Assembly (NCBI GenBank): GCA_044229535.1
Contig: JBGASU010000001.1
Span: 744,001-808,000 of the forward strand
Source: CAZLFQ01 sp044229535
GTDB taxonomy: Bacteria; Pseudomonadota; Alphaproteobacteria; Rickettsiales; Midichloriaceae
DNA: 64,000 nt
Direction of reading: 5' to 3'
Under the pieces are notes generated by a model. That model was not told where the DNA came from, did not search any database, and saw only the letters and a program-made list of their open reading frames with translations. The position numbers were made by a program, and so were the translations under genes. Positions 1 through 8,655 of this stretch are shown piece by piece. How positions within the stretch are numbered: position 1 is the first letter of the stretch; each line of letters opens with the position of its first letter.

Positions 1-398
1 ATATCAATTTGGGTAATGCCTTGGTCGCTTAAAAAATAAGCAGCATGCGAATCTATCTCGTTAAAGATTTCATACATAACCTGCGCGCCATTAATTATCT
101 TCAACCCACGTTTATGAGCAGCGATTGTTGCTCTGTGAATTACCCGCTGGAAGCCAGATGTAGGCTTAGTTTCTTCAGCGAAGTTTACTACCAAGTACAT
201 TAAGTCTTGTTTTATAAAGCGTACTAATTTTGCTTTTAAAAAATTTAGATCTGTACCTGTAATCTTAAGCGCTTGATTAGCATCAAGATCATCTAATAGA
301 GCCAATAGTAAGTGCTCAAGTGTGGCAAATTCATGCTTATGTTCTTTTGCAAGTTCAAAAGATTTACTTAAGCTTGATTCAAGACTTTTTGATAACAT
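1..398 (-). CDS. clpA: ATP-dependent Clp protease ATP-binding subunit ClpA (N-terminal part, cut by window edge)
   Basis: The minus-strand reading frame starts at an ATG at 396-398 and runs off the left edge after about 132 codons. The translation begins MLSKSLESSLSKSFELAKEH and continues with the paired Clp-N repeats (EHLLLALLDD near residue 30, then a second helical repeat containing AHKRGLKI). This is the adaptor-binding N-domain of ClpA, the hexameric AAA+ unfoldase that feeds substrates to ClpP. The AAA+ modules lie outside the window. The start overlaps the end of the upstream minus-strand gene by 20 bases, so the two are probably cotranscribed. No clpS, the usual upstream partner, is seen here. 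Confidence 0.85.
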   Translation of the reverse strand, partial: MLSKSLESSLSKSFELAKEHKHEFATLEHLLLALLDDLDANQALKITGTDLNFLKAKLVRFIKQDLMYLVVNFAEETKPTSGFQRVIHRATIAAHKRGLKIINGAQVMYEIFNEIDSHAAYFLSDQGITQID

Positions 399-732
399 AA
401 TCCCCCATTCGTACCAAATCGTATTCAAATTTCAAATGCAGCTTAGCTGCATAATTTTTTGCGATACTTATTTTTGTTTCAGCAACATCTTTAGTAAAGT
501 TGCCGATTTCTAACATTCCCGAAAGCTTTATCTTCATTGCCGACGAAAACGAAGCATCGTTTTCATAATGAAAAACCATCTGTAATAAAGCAGCATAGAA
601 ATCTAAAGAGCATTCTCTGGAGTCATGAATAGAAATTTTATAAAGCGAAGGACGATGTTGTGTCGCCCCACCAACACTAACAACCAGAGTTTTACTATCC
701 TTTATGTAGCTAAGTTGCCCCATACTTCCCAT
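379..732 (-). CDS. Hypothetical protein upstream of clpA
   Basis: This frame encodes about 117 residues from the ATG at 732; an in-frame TTG at 747 would add five residues and lies just behind an AAGGGGG stretch, so the start is uncertain. The protein is a small mixed alpha/beta chain with no signal peptide, membrane segment or motif I recognise. It is not ClpS, although ClpS is the usual clpA neighbour. The 20-base overlap with the clpA start suggests translational coupling. The function is unknown. Confidence 0.6.
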   Translation of the reverse strand: MGSMGQLSYIKDSKTLVVSVGGATQHRPSLYKISIHDSRECSLDFYAALLQMVFHYENDASFSSAMKIKLSGMLEIGNFTKDVAETKISIAKNYAAKLHLKFEYDLVRMGDYVIKKS

Positions 733-843
733 CTTTAAAGACGCCAAAACCCCCTTGTAGCCAAGGGAACAATATCGCCATTTTTATCTATATAATTCAA
801 CAATATAGGCTAAAAAACTCATTGGCAACGGCTTTAAAAAACA

Positions 844-2340
844 TTAATTACTTGACAGATTTTTCCCCGTCATTTCTATAGGCTTGACCAGTCCCATTAA
901 AGCTAAAATTGTAGGCGCTATATCTGCCAGCCCACCATTATGAAGTTTTATCTTAGAATCTCCATAATAGATCAAAGGAACTTGATTTAGCGTATGAGAG
1001 GTAAGTGGTTGATGCGATTTTTCGTCTAGCATTTCCTCTGCATTACCATGATCAGCAGTCACCAGCATTTGCCCATGAACTTCTTTCACAGCTTGCATTA
1101 CATTGCCTAAACATTCATCTACAGCATTAATTGCCTTAATTGTTGCATTAAGACTGCCACTGTGCCCAACCATGTCAGCATTTGCGTAATTTACACAAAC
1201 AAAATCATATGAATTTGATTTAATTGCTTCAACAATTTTATCTGTCAATTCATATGCCGACATCTCAGGCTTCAAATCATATGTCGCAACTTTTGGCGAT
1301 GGCACAAGCACCCTATCCTCGCCTATAAAAGATTCTTCTCTACCACCATTGAAAAAATAAGTAACGTGGGCATATTTTTCTGTCTCTGCAGCTCTTAGTT
1401 GCTTTTTTCCAAGTCCCGCTACAACTTCGCCTAAAGTATTTTTTGGCATTTCGTTTTTAAATAAAGGTGTCATCATTTTGGCTAATTCCTTAGAATACTC
1501 CGTCATTGAAATAATACTAGAGAACTTAATCTTAGAATGTTCGAATTCTTTAAAATTAGCATCACATAGTGCATGAGAAAATTGCCTAACTCTGTCTGCT
1601 CTAAAATTCGCAATTATCACCGCGTCACCATCTTCCATACCTAAATATTTATCAGATACAACTGGCTCGATGAATTCATCATTTTTTCCATTTTGATAAG
1701 AAGCATTTACTGCTTCCACCGCACTAGAGAATTTTGGCGCTTTTCCACTAACTATCGCATCATACGCCTGTTTAATTCTCTCCCAACGTTTATCTCTATC
1801 CATCGCATAAAATCTACCCATAAGCGAATCGATACTTACACTGCTCGCTTTTAGTTGCTCTATATATTTCACGGCGGATTGCGGAGCAACATCTCTACCA
1901 TCTGTGATCGCATGCAGCTTTGTTTTCACCCCACTACTACTCACCATTTTATAAAGAGCAATAATATGGTCTATGTGCGAATGCACTCCACCATCTGAAA
2001 TTAGCCCTATGATATGACATTTTTTCCCAGACTTTTTTAATTCTTCTATAAGCCCGTTAATATTCTGATTCTTTTTTAATTCTCCAGATCTAACCGCTTT
2101 ACTTATTCTTGGCAGCTCTTGAAATATAACTCTACCACTCCCAATTGTAATATGTCCTACTTCAGAGTTGCCCATCTGTCCTTCTGGCAATCCTACAGAT
2201 TCCCCTGAACAATCTAATAATGAATGCGGATACTTACTAATTAACGCATCATAGTTTGGTGTATATCCCTGAGCTATGGCATTATTCTTCTGTTTTTTTG
2301 AATATCCCCAACCGTCAAGAATGCATAGTACAAATGTCAT
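844..2340 (-). CDS. gpmI: 2,3-bisphosphoglycerate-independent phosphoglycerate mutase
   Basis: Cytosolic glycolytic/gluconeogenic enzyme that interconverts 3- and 2-phosphoglycerate using two Mn ions. The 498-residue length is typical of the family. The N-terminal metal motif LDGWG (residues 8-12) and the phosphorylated serine in MGNSEVGH (Ser59) are present, as are the C-terminal metal ligands in VTADHGNAEEM and SHTLNQVP. The start is fixed by GAGGTAAAC just before the ATG. It is divergent from rdgB, sharing a roughly 95-base intergenic region. Retention of this enzyme indicates at least the lower half of glycolysis or gluconeogenesis, which Rickettsia itself lacks. Confidence 0.95.
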   Translation of the reverse strand: MTFVLCILDGWGYSKKQKNNAIAQGYTPNYDALISKYPHSLLDCSGESVGLPEGQMGNSEVGHITIGSGRVIFQELPRISKAVRSGELKKNQNINGLIEELKKSGKKCHIIGLISDGGVHSHIDHIIALYKMVSSSGVKTKLHAITDGRDVAPQSAVKYIEQLKASSVSIDSLMGRFYAMDRDKRWERIKQAYDAIVSGKAPKFSSAVEAVNASYQNGKNDEFIEPVVSDKYLGMEDGDAVIIANFRADRVRQFSHALCDANFKEFEHSKIKFSSIISMTEYSKELAKMMTPLFKNEMPKNTLGEVVAGLGKKQLRAAETEKYAHVTYFFNGGREESFIGEDRVLVPSPKVATYDLKPEMSAYELTDKIVEAIKSNSYDFVCVNYANADMVGHSGSLNATIKAINAVDECLGNVMQAVKEVHGQMLVTADHGNAEEMLDEKSHQPLTSHTLNQVPLIYYGDSKIKLHNGGLADIAPTILALMGLVKPIEMTGKNLSSN

Positions 2341-2435
2341 GTTTACCTCGAAATCACCTAAAATCTATCTCAACAGAACCTTGATAGAAACATTTTTTTT
2401 ATGTATGATGCCAACTCTGAAAATTAATAAATATC

Positions 2436-3053
2436 ATGACGCGCAAATTTAAAGAGAAAAAACTGTTAATTGCCTCGAATAATCAAAACAAAATTGATGA
2501 GATCAAATACTACTTCGATTCTCACAACATTTCTTTAAAGCTTGTCACACCAAAGGAGCTTGGCATTGAAGAACCTGAAGAAACTGAAAGTAGTTTTCTA
2601 GGAAATGCCGAACTAAAGGCCAGATATTATGGCACGCAGTCTGGTCTTCCAGCTCTTGCGGATGACACTGGTGTTTGCGTTGATGCTTTGGGTGGCTTAC
2701 CTGGCGTTCATACTGCGATGTGGGCTGGCCCAAATAAAGATTTTCGCGTGGGCATGACTCGTATTCAAAGAGAATTAAAACTAGTCGGCTGCACTGAGAA
2801 ATTACCATCCGCTCATTGCGTTTGTGTTCTGTCTTTATACTGGCCAAAAGAAGACCACATAGAAAACTTTGAAGGCATAATTTACGGCAATCTAAATTTT
2901 GAGTTAAGCGACGCACCTGGCTTTGGCTTCCAACCAATATTTGTGCCAAAAGGCTCTAAGAAGAGCTTTGGATTAATGACCCAAGAAGAGCGCGACCAAG
3001 TCGGCAACCACAGAATTACTGCTTTTAAAAAACTACTAAAATCTTGTTTTTAA
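2436..3053 (+). CDS. rdgB: RdgB/HAM1 family non-canonical purine NTP pyrophosphatase
   Basis: House-cleaning enzyme that hydrolyses dITP, XTP and ITP to the monophosphates, keeping deaminated purines out of DNA and RNA. At 205 residues it is the usual size. It shows the family signatures IASNNQNKIDEI (residues 12-23), ADDTGVCVDALGG (about 75-87) with the catalytic acid, and GFGFQPIF near 168. It is divergent from gpmI and followed 47 bases later by the DsbA-like gene on the same strand. Confidence 0.93.
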   Translation: MTRKFKEKKLLIASNNQNKIDEIKYYFDSHNISLKLVTPKELGIEEPEETESSFLGNAELKARYYGTQSGLPALADDTGVCVDALGGLPGVHTAMWAGPNKDFRVGMTRIQRELKLVGCTEKLPSAHCVCVLSLYWPKEDHIENFEGIIYGNLNFELSDAPGFGFQPIFVPKGSKKSFGLMTQEERDQVGNHRITAFKKLLKSCF

Positions 3054-3100
3054 AGCCATAAGAGTTTAGATTATAAGGTATATCATCTAGGACAAACAAT

Positions 3101-3787
3101 ATGGCTAATTTAAAAAGCATCCTAATAGCTTTCTCTATAATAATTTGTTTCACAAATATACAAGTAAATGCCCAAGGACTACAGGCAGAAGGTGTGGCAA
3201 AACCAGCCAATAGCAAAGACATCCCTAAAATGGTAGATCCACGCATGTTAGATATACAGCCCGATGATATAGTGGTAGGCGATGAAAAAGCACCCGTCAC
3301 CATTATTGAGTATTCTTCTTTAAGCTGCCCGCATTGCGCGCATTATCATAGTGAAGTTTATAAGCACATAAAGTCGAAATATATTTTGAATGGGAAAGTG
3401 AAGTATATTCTTAGAGATTTCCCTCTAAATTCCGCAGCACTACTAGCTTCAAAAATAGCACATTGCGCAGGAAAAGATCGTTACCTTGATTTTGTCGAAA
3501 CTTTGTTTCAATACCAAGACATGTGGGCATTCACAAGGGAATACATGTATCCTCTTGAAAAAATTGCCAAGCTTGGTGGGTTGACCGAAGATAAATACAA
3601 AGAATGTACCACTGATAAAAAACTAGAAGATTTTATCTTGAACAGGGCGATGAAAGCAAACAATGCGCTAGATATAGACCAAACTCCAACTTTCTTTATT
3701 AATGGAGAAAGATTTGGCGGCGCAAAAACCTTCGATTTTTATGCAGACATAATAGATAAAAAACTCAGTGCTGGCTCTACAAAATGA
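3101..3787 (+). CDS. DsbA-family thiol:disulfide oxidoreductase, exported
   Basis: The 228-residue protein begins with a signal peptide (charged start, hydrophobic run to about residue 22, cleavage near VNAQ). A thioredoxin-fold DsbA domain follows, with the CPHC redox motif in SLSCPHCAHYH (about residue 76), the cis-proline region DQTPTFFINGE near the C-terminus and an inserted helical domain. It probably introduces or isomerises disulfides in periplasmic proteins, as for the DsbA/BdbD-like proteins of Rickettsiales. Its TGA stop overlaps the ATG of the MscS-family gene (ATGA), indicating a two-gene operon. Confidence 0.88.
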   Translation: MANLKSILIAFSIIICFTNIQVNAQGLQAEGVAKPANSKDIPKMVDPRMLDIQPDDIVVGDEKAPVTIIEYSSLSCPHCAHYHSEVYKHIKSKYILNGKVKYILRDFPLNSAALLASKIAHCAGKDRYLDFVETLFQYQDMWAFTREYMYPLEKIAKLGGLTEDKYKECTTDKKLEDFILNRAMKANNALDIDQTPTFFINGERFGGAKTFDFYADIIDKKLSAGSTK

Positions 3788-4860
3788 AACTACACACCTA
3801 CATAGATTTTAGCATATTCAAGCAAAACCCTTGGCTCGAGCTTTCTGCGGAGGTTTTAATCCTTTTAACGATCACCTTAGCCTTAGTTTTTTTCATAAAA
3901 CTCTTATTCAGTAGGCTGAGAAAAATATTCAAAAAGACCAGCTCGTTTTGGGACGAAGCTTTGTTAGAAGCAATACGCAAGCCTTTGCTTTTAATCATAT
4001 GGATGACATCCATCATTTTCTGCATTGAACAAATAAATAGTCTCTTAAAATTCGAAAACTTAAAATTCATCTCTTCAGCTAAAAGCTTTGTTTTTATCGT
4101 AGCGATCGCTTGGTTTCTTTTTGGCCTAATCAAGCAATTTGAAAAGCATTTACTTGCCAAATATAGCCATGCAAAATCTAAAATTGATCCCACAACTATA
4201 AGCGCGCTAACAAAGGTACTTAACATTGTAGTTATAGTTCTAACTGGGCTTGCATTAATGCAATCGTTTGGTTTTAGTATTAGCGCGATCCTCGCATTCA
4301 TCGGGGGTGGCGGTGTAGCGGCGGGGTTCGCGGCAAAAGATTTCTTAGCCAACTTTTTTGGCGCTGTTATGATCTACATGGATCGCCCCTTTAAAGTAGG
4401 TGATTGGATTCGCTCTCCCGACAAAGAAATAGAGGGTTATGTTGAGCATATTTCACTACGCGCGACACATATTAGAACTTTAGATAAACGCCCGCTTTAT
4501 GTGCCAAATTCAGTTTTTAACACTATATCTATTGAGAACCCATCGCGCATGTCACACCGCAGAATTTTTGAAACTATAGGTTTACGTCACGAAGACAGCG
4601 CATTACTAAATAAAATTTCAACTGATGCAGAAAAAATGCTTAGAAGCCATAAGCAAGTTGATCAGACCCAACCAATAATTGTCCGTCTTAATGCTGTCAC
4701 AACTTCTTCACTAAATATATTAGTTTGCGCATTCACTAAGATTACCGATGCAGAGGGTTTCTATCAATTCAAGCAGGATATAATGCTAAAATTATTTGAT
4801 ATAATCCATTCACATGAAGCGAAGACCGCACAAGTTTCTTCCAGTTTTGTATCTGAATGA
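3784..4860 (+). CDS. MscS-family mechanosensitive ion channel protein
   Basis: The 358-residue inner-membrane protein has about five hydrophobic segments in the first 190 residues. The last is the Gly/Ala-rich pore helix AFIGGGGVAAGFAAKDF followed by LANFFGAVMIYMDRPFKVGDWI, the classic MscS pore-to-beta-domain junction. A C-terminal cytoplasmic alpha/beta domain follows. It should release osmolytes under membrane tension. It overlaps the preceding DsbA-like gene by four bases (ATGA). Its stop codon abuts that of the convergent prepilin gene with no intervening base. Confidence 0.9.
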   Translation: MKLHTYIDFSIFKQNPWLELSAEVLILLTITLALVFFIKLLFSRLRKIFKKTSSFWDEALLEAIRKPLLLIIWMTSIIFCIEQINSLLKFENLKFISSAKSFVFIVAIAWFLFGLIKQFEKHLLAKYSHAKSKIDPTTISALTKVLNIVVIVLTGLALMQSFGFSISAILAFIGGGGVAAGFAAKDFLANFFGAVMIYMDRPFKVGDWIRSPDKEIEGYVEHISLRATHIRTLDKRPLYVPNSVFNTISIENPSRMSHRRIFETIGLRHEDSALLNKISTDAEKMLRSHKQVDQTQPIIVRLNAVTTSSLNILVCAFTKITDAEGFYQFKQDIMLKLFDIIHSHEAKTAQVSSSFVSE

Positions 4861-5700
4861 TTATCTGATTAACATCTGTATCACACAAGTCGTAGCAGTT
4901 TGTGATATATTATAGTTATTAGTAGCTACACAAGCATTAGCACCAGTTGTATCAGTTATAGTTCTAAGTTTACCTGTATTAGCACCAGTTGCAGCTGCAC
5001 CGGAAGCATCACCGTCATCTATTTTTCTATCAATATTGTGTGCCGATGTTGCATCCATCGCTCCTTCAATACGCGCCCCTGTTCCAACTTTTATGCCAGC
5101 TATCACTGTTTGATTAACCGCAAAATTTGAGATCAATGCTGTTGTAGAACCGTCTCTAGCAATAGTACCAGCACCACTCACAGAATTAGCTGTACCACCA
5201 GCATCTACAGTAGATATAAACATCGTACTATTTTTCAATCTACCTTTTGGAAAATATCCTTCAAGACCAGTACCACCAAAACTACTCCACCCGCCAAAAA
5301 CCGTATTTCCGCCATTGGTATTGATACCTGATAAATTTAAATGCCTAAATACTTTCGGCAATTCATCTCCAACTTGATCACCATCCCAAGCATTTCCCAT
5401 GTTGAATGTAATAAAGCCATCGCCATTACCATTACAATTTACGTTACCCGCACCACCGCTTGCACAACCAGCAAAATACACTGAAGCATCCTTCATATCA
5501 CCAGGAAGCGCATTATATTCCACTCTGAAAGAATTAAAATCTGTCCTAAACTGATCCATTTGCGAAATGTACCCTCTTAATTCCGCCTGCCCTAATAATT
5601 TAGTGCCAGTCGCAATACCAGCTAGAATCAAACCAATAATGGTTATCGTCACAGCTAACTCGATTAAAGAAAAACCTTTAGATGGAATTTTAGAGCACAT
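4861..5700 (-). CDS. Type IV prepilin / pseudopilin-like protein
   Basis: The ATG at 5700, preceded by GGGAG at good spacing, is preferred over a TTG 18 bases upstream. The protein is about 279 residues. It has a short basic leader ending in a prepilin peptidase site, KG before FSLIE (Gly9/Phe10, with Glu at mature position 5), then the hydrophobic N-terminal helix. The rest is a Gly/Thr/Ala-rich C-terminal domain with several Cys residues and little similarity to classical pilins. Such orphan prepilins occur in Rickettsiales without a full pilus locus nearby. A peptidase-like partner lies far away at 55501. Confidence 0.85.
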   Translation of the reverse strand: MCSKIPSKGFSLIELAVTITIIGLILAGIATGTKLLGQAELRGYISQMDQFRTDFNSFRVEYNALPGDMKDASVYFAGCASGGAGNVNCNGNGDGFITFNMGNAWDGDQVGDELPKVFRHLNLSGINTNGGNTVFGGWSSFGGTGLEGYFPKGRLKNSTMFISTVDAGGTANSVSGAGTIARDGSTTALISNFAVNQTVIAGIKVGTGARIEGAMDATSAHNIDRKIDDGDASGAAATGANTGKLRTITDTTGANACVATNNYNISQTATTCVIQMLIR

Positions 5701-5774
5701 GTAATTATCTCCCAACAACTTAATTATATCACATATCTAAGCGTATAGTGCAAATAAACTATTAATCAAACCAC

Positions 5775-6809
5775 CTAAACACCGCTTAGCTTCTTAAAAA
5801 CAACTTCTTCCAACACTATTTGCAACTTACGGCCTATAAGCCATGGCGAGTAATTTTGCACTGTTTTATAGCCATTTCCAGACAATTCCTTAGCAAGTTT
5901 GGAGCTTTTTATTAGGGTCGCCAAATTATCTGCTAACTTAATTACATTACCAACTGGGCTAAATAAAATGTTTTCCCCATGCTTAGCAATTTCTGAAGGC
6001 CCTTCTGATTTAGTTGCAACTACAGGCTTTGAATACTGGAATGCTTCGAGTAACACCAACCCGAATGGTTCATGGTGCGACGGTAGACAAAAAATATCTA
6101 TAGAATCAAAAAATGATTTTTTATCTTCAACCCATCCAATCAATTTAACTTTATCTTCAAGTTTTAATTCAACAACGAGCTTGGTTATTTTTTCACGCTC
6201 TTCCCCGTCCCCCGCAATAATAGCTCGAAACTCTATATTTTTTTCTGCGAGTAAAGCCAATGCCTGCAACAAAAGATCTACTGCTTTTTTCTGCACGAAT
6301 CTACCTATAAAACCAATCACAGGAGGATTGTGATATTCAGGCTCTATATATTTATTGTCCTCTGGAGCTATTATCATATTCGGCACATGATATACCGTGT
6401 CTTTTGGCTGCCCTGCATCTATTAAATGTTTTTTTATATCTTTTGTAATAGCAATAATCGCATCACTACCAAGCAGTGGTTTAAATTTATAGTTATGACA
6501 CACTGCAATCACTGGTACCACACTCGTTGCTTTTCTCATTAAGGATGTAGCGCGATTACCATGTGTAATTATACATTTTGGCTGCTCGGCCTTAACTATT
6601 TTTCTTAATTTAAAAATTGCGAATGGGTCAAATTTATTAAAGTTAAATACGCTTAAAAAATGACCATAAATTTTATTTCTAATTGGCGACTTAGGGTGAA
6701 TAATCGGCACTACCTGATGGTGATGAATATTCAGTGCGTGATTATAATCTAGGAAAACCTGTTCAATCCCCCCCAATCCCTTACTAAACATTACATTAAA
6801 TATCTTCAT
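5775..6809 (-). CDS. GT4-type glycosyltransferase (second of a tandem pair)
   Basis: The 344-residue GT-B fold protein has an N-terminal glycine-rich start (SKGLGGIEQVFLDYN), the linker GFIGRFVQKKAVDLLLQAL near residue 165, and the C-terminal nucleotide-sugar signature HEPFGLVLLEAFQYSKPVVA with the E-x7-E motif of retaining GT4 enzymes. It is clearly paralogous to the adjacent gene at 6806-7822 and overlaps it by four bases (ATGA). Acceptor and sugar cannot be read from sequence; a role in LPS or other envelope glycan assembly is inferred. Confidence 0.88.
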   Translation of the reverse strand: MKIFNVMFSKGLGGIEQVFLDYNHALNIHHHQVVPIIHPKSPIRNKIYGHFLSVFNFNKFDPFAIFKLRKIVKAEQPKCIITHGNRATSLMRKATSVVPVIAVCHNYKFKPLLGSDAIIAITKDIKKHLIDAGQPKDTVYHVPNMIIAPEDNKYIEPEYHNPPVIGFIGRFVQKKAVDLLLQALALLAEKNIEFRAIIAGDGEEREKITKLVVELKLEDKVKLIGWVEDKKSFFDSIDIFCLPSHHEPFGLVLLEAFQYSKPVVATKSEGPSEIAKHGENILFSPVGNVIKLADNLATLIKSSKLAKELSGNGYKTVQNYSPWLIGRKLQIVLEEVVFKKLSGV

Positions 6810-7822
6810 TTTTTCAAAATAGTTCCAACTATATCTTGCAATTTTTGCGCGATATTTTCTAGCGAATATTTTTTCACCTCAACAAAACCTTTTTTTGACA
6901 AACTACCTGCTAATTCTGGCGTGGTATAAACTTTTAAAATAGCCTCTTCGAGTGAGTCACTACTTTCAGTCTCGCATAACAATCCTACGTCTGAAGCCAC
7001 TTCAATTGCTCCATGTGTTTTACTAGCAACTATTGGTTTTGAATATTTCATTGCTTCAAGAAAAACTATACCAAACGGTTCGTGTCTTGAAGGCACGCAC
7101 AATAGATCTATCGATTTAAAAAAATTATTCTTGGCTTCACCTTTAACCCAGCCAACAAATTCTATAGATTGAGTAATGTTAAGCTGCTTTACTAATTTTT
7201 TAAGGTTCTGCAATTCTTCTCCATCACCAGCAATTTTTGCTTTTATTTCGATACCCTGCTTTAGAATGGCTGCAATCGCTTTTATCAAGATATCACAACC
7301 TTTAATATGAGTTAATGTGCCGATAAAGCCAACCGTGAATGGCTTATGGAATTTTGGTTTTATATACTTATCATCGTCTGTGATGTTAATCATATTTGGA
7401 ATAACAAAGACGTTTTTTTGATGTGCATTTTCCAATTCTTGTTTCATATCATTAGTGATTGATATGATATACTTACTTCCCAATAGATGTCTGAAATTAT
7501 AATTATGAGAAACAGCAATTATCGGTACAGCTTTAGTTGCTAACTTACATAACACATACGCCCTTGTTGAATGAGCGATTATAATATCTGGCTTGTGTTT
7601 TTTGATGGCGTATCTAATCCTCATTATTGCAAAAGGATCATATTTATTAAGTTGTCTTATTTCAATTTTATCTGTTTTGATCTGATTTTTAACTTGTGAA
7701 TGGTGATGGATCAAAGCGGTTACATCAAAACACTTTGATAATGCTTTATTATAATCCAAAAATGCTTGTTCAATACCGCCTGAACGCTTGCTGAACATGA
7801 CATTAAAAACTTTAGTCTTCAT
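6806..7822 (-). CDS. GT4-type glycosyltransferase (first of a tandem pair)
   Basis: This 338-residue protein begins with SKRSGGIEQAFLDYNKALS, almost the same opening as its downstream neighbour, and carries GFIGTLTHIKGCDILIKAI and HEPFGIVFLEAMKYSKPIVA (E-x7-E). The two genes arose by tandem duplication and have diverged substantially. It overlaps rsmA upstream and the second glycosyltransferase downstream by ATGA in each case, so ppiD, rsmA and both glycosyltransferases form one minus-strand transcription unit. Envelope polysaccharide synthesis is the likely role, by inference. Confidence 0.88.
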   Translation of the reverse strand: MKTKVFNVMFSKRSGGIEQAFLDYNKALSKCFDVTALIHHHSQVKNQIKTDKIEIRQLNKYDPFAIMRIRYAIKKHKPDIIIAHSTRAYVLCKLATKAVPIIAVSHNYNFRHLLGSKYIISITNDMKQELENAHQKNVFVIPNMINITDDDKYIKPKFHKPFTVGFIGTLTHIKGCDILIKAIAAILKQGIEIKAKIAGDGEELQNLKKLVKQLNITQSIEFVGWVKGEAKNNFFKSIDLLCVPSRHEPFGIVFLEAMKYSKPIVASKTHGAIEVASDVGLLCETESSDSLEEAILKVYTTPELAGSLSKKGFVEVKKYSLENIAQKLQDIVGTILKK

Positions 7823-8652
7823 ATCAAACTTAATTTACAAAATTGTTCTGGTGATAAATCTTCAGCCCTTGCAGTTCCATCTATACCAAGCTCTAAAAGT
7901 GTTTTGTCTAAATTTGGTATAACCGAGCTCAATGTGGTTCTTATCATCTTTCTTCTTTGACCAAAGGCGGCTTTTAAAATCTTTTCAAGCCTCTCTTCAT
8001 TGTATTTGAACCTCGGCTTTTCATAAGGAATAATTCGCACAATCGAAGATACAACATTCGGCGGAGGGAAAAAAAATTCAGGATCCACATCAAAAACTTT
8101 TTCGGCCATCGCTTTAATCTGCACCATAATAGAAAGTTTTCCGTAATCGTGCGTTGAAGGTTGGGCACAAATTCTATCAACCACTTCTTTCTGTAGCATC
8201 AAAATAAATCCACTAAACTTTTGAATTTTTTCCAGCCACTTAAATAATAAAGTTGTCCCTATGTTATAGGGTAGATTAGCTATAACTTGGATTTTTTGAG
8301 ATGTAAGGTTTTCTTCATCAATCCTCAGTGCATCTTGGTGCAGTACTTCCAATCTTCCATCAGATAATCGCTCTAATTCCTTTAACGCCAATATACAATT
8401 CGAATCCATTTCCACAGCAAACACTTTATTCGCTTTACTCGCTAGAATAGAGCGCGTCAACGCCCCTGGGCCTGGACCAATTTCCAAAACAATTTGGTCT
8501 GTTAAATCACCAGCTGCCAACACTATTTGGTCTGTAATTCCAGAATCAAATAAGAAATTCTGCCCTAATTTTTTATCTGGTTTTATACGGTAAATTTTTA
8601 CTGTGTCTTTTACACTAGGTAGTACTTTTAATTTATCTGGCTGCTTCAACAT
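7819..8652 (-). CDS. rsmA: 16S rRNA (adenine1518-N6/adenine1519-N6)-dimethyltransferase
   Basis: KsgA/RsmA dimethylates the two adjacent adenines in the 3'-terminal hairpin of 16S rRNA during 30S maturation. The 277-residue protein has the SAM motif LEIGPGPGALTRSIL (about residue 56), the acidic ribose-binding segment VFAVEMD and the catalytic NLPYNIGTTLLFKW. The C-terminal small domain has KAAFGQRRKMIRTTL, typical of the family. The ORF begins at an ATG three bases after the ppiD stop. Confidence 0.95.
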   Translation of the reverse strand: MLKQPDKLKVLPSVKDTVKIYRIKPDKKLGQNFLFDSGITDQIVLAAGDLTDQIVLEIGPGPGALTRSILASKANKVFAVEMDSNCILALKELERLSDGRLEVLHQDALRIDEENLTSQKIQVIANLPYNIGTTLLFKWLEKIQKFSGFILMLQKEVVDRICAQPSTHDYGKLSIMVQIKAMAEKVFDVDPEFFFPPPNVVSSIVRIIPYEKPRFKYNEERLEKILKAAFGQRRKMIRTTLSSVIPNLDKTLLELGIDGTARAEDLSPEQFCKLSLI

Positions 8653-8655
8653 GCG

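Noticed and set aside
2545..2949. 134-codon minus-strand frame within rdgB
   Set aside because: Lies wholly opposite a well-supported gene and its translation has no domain features; a shadow.
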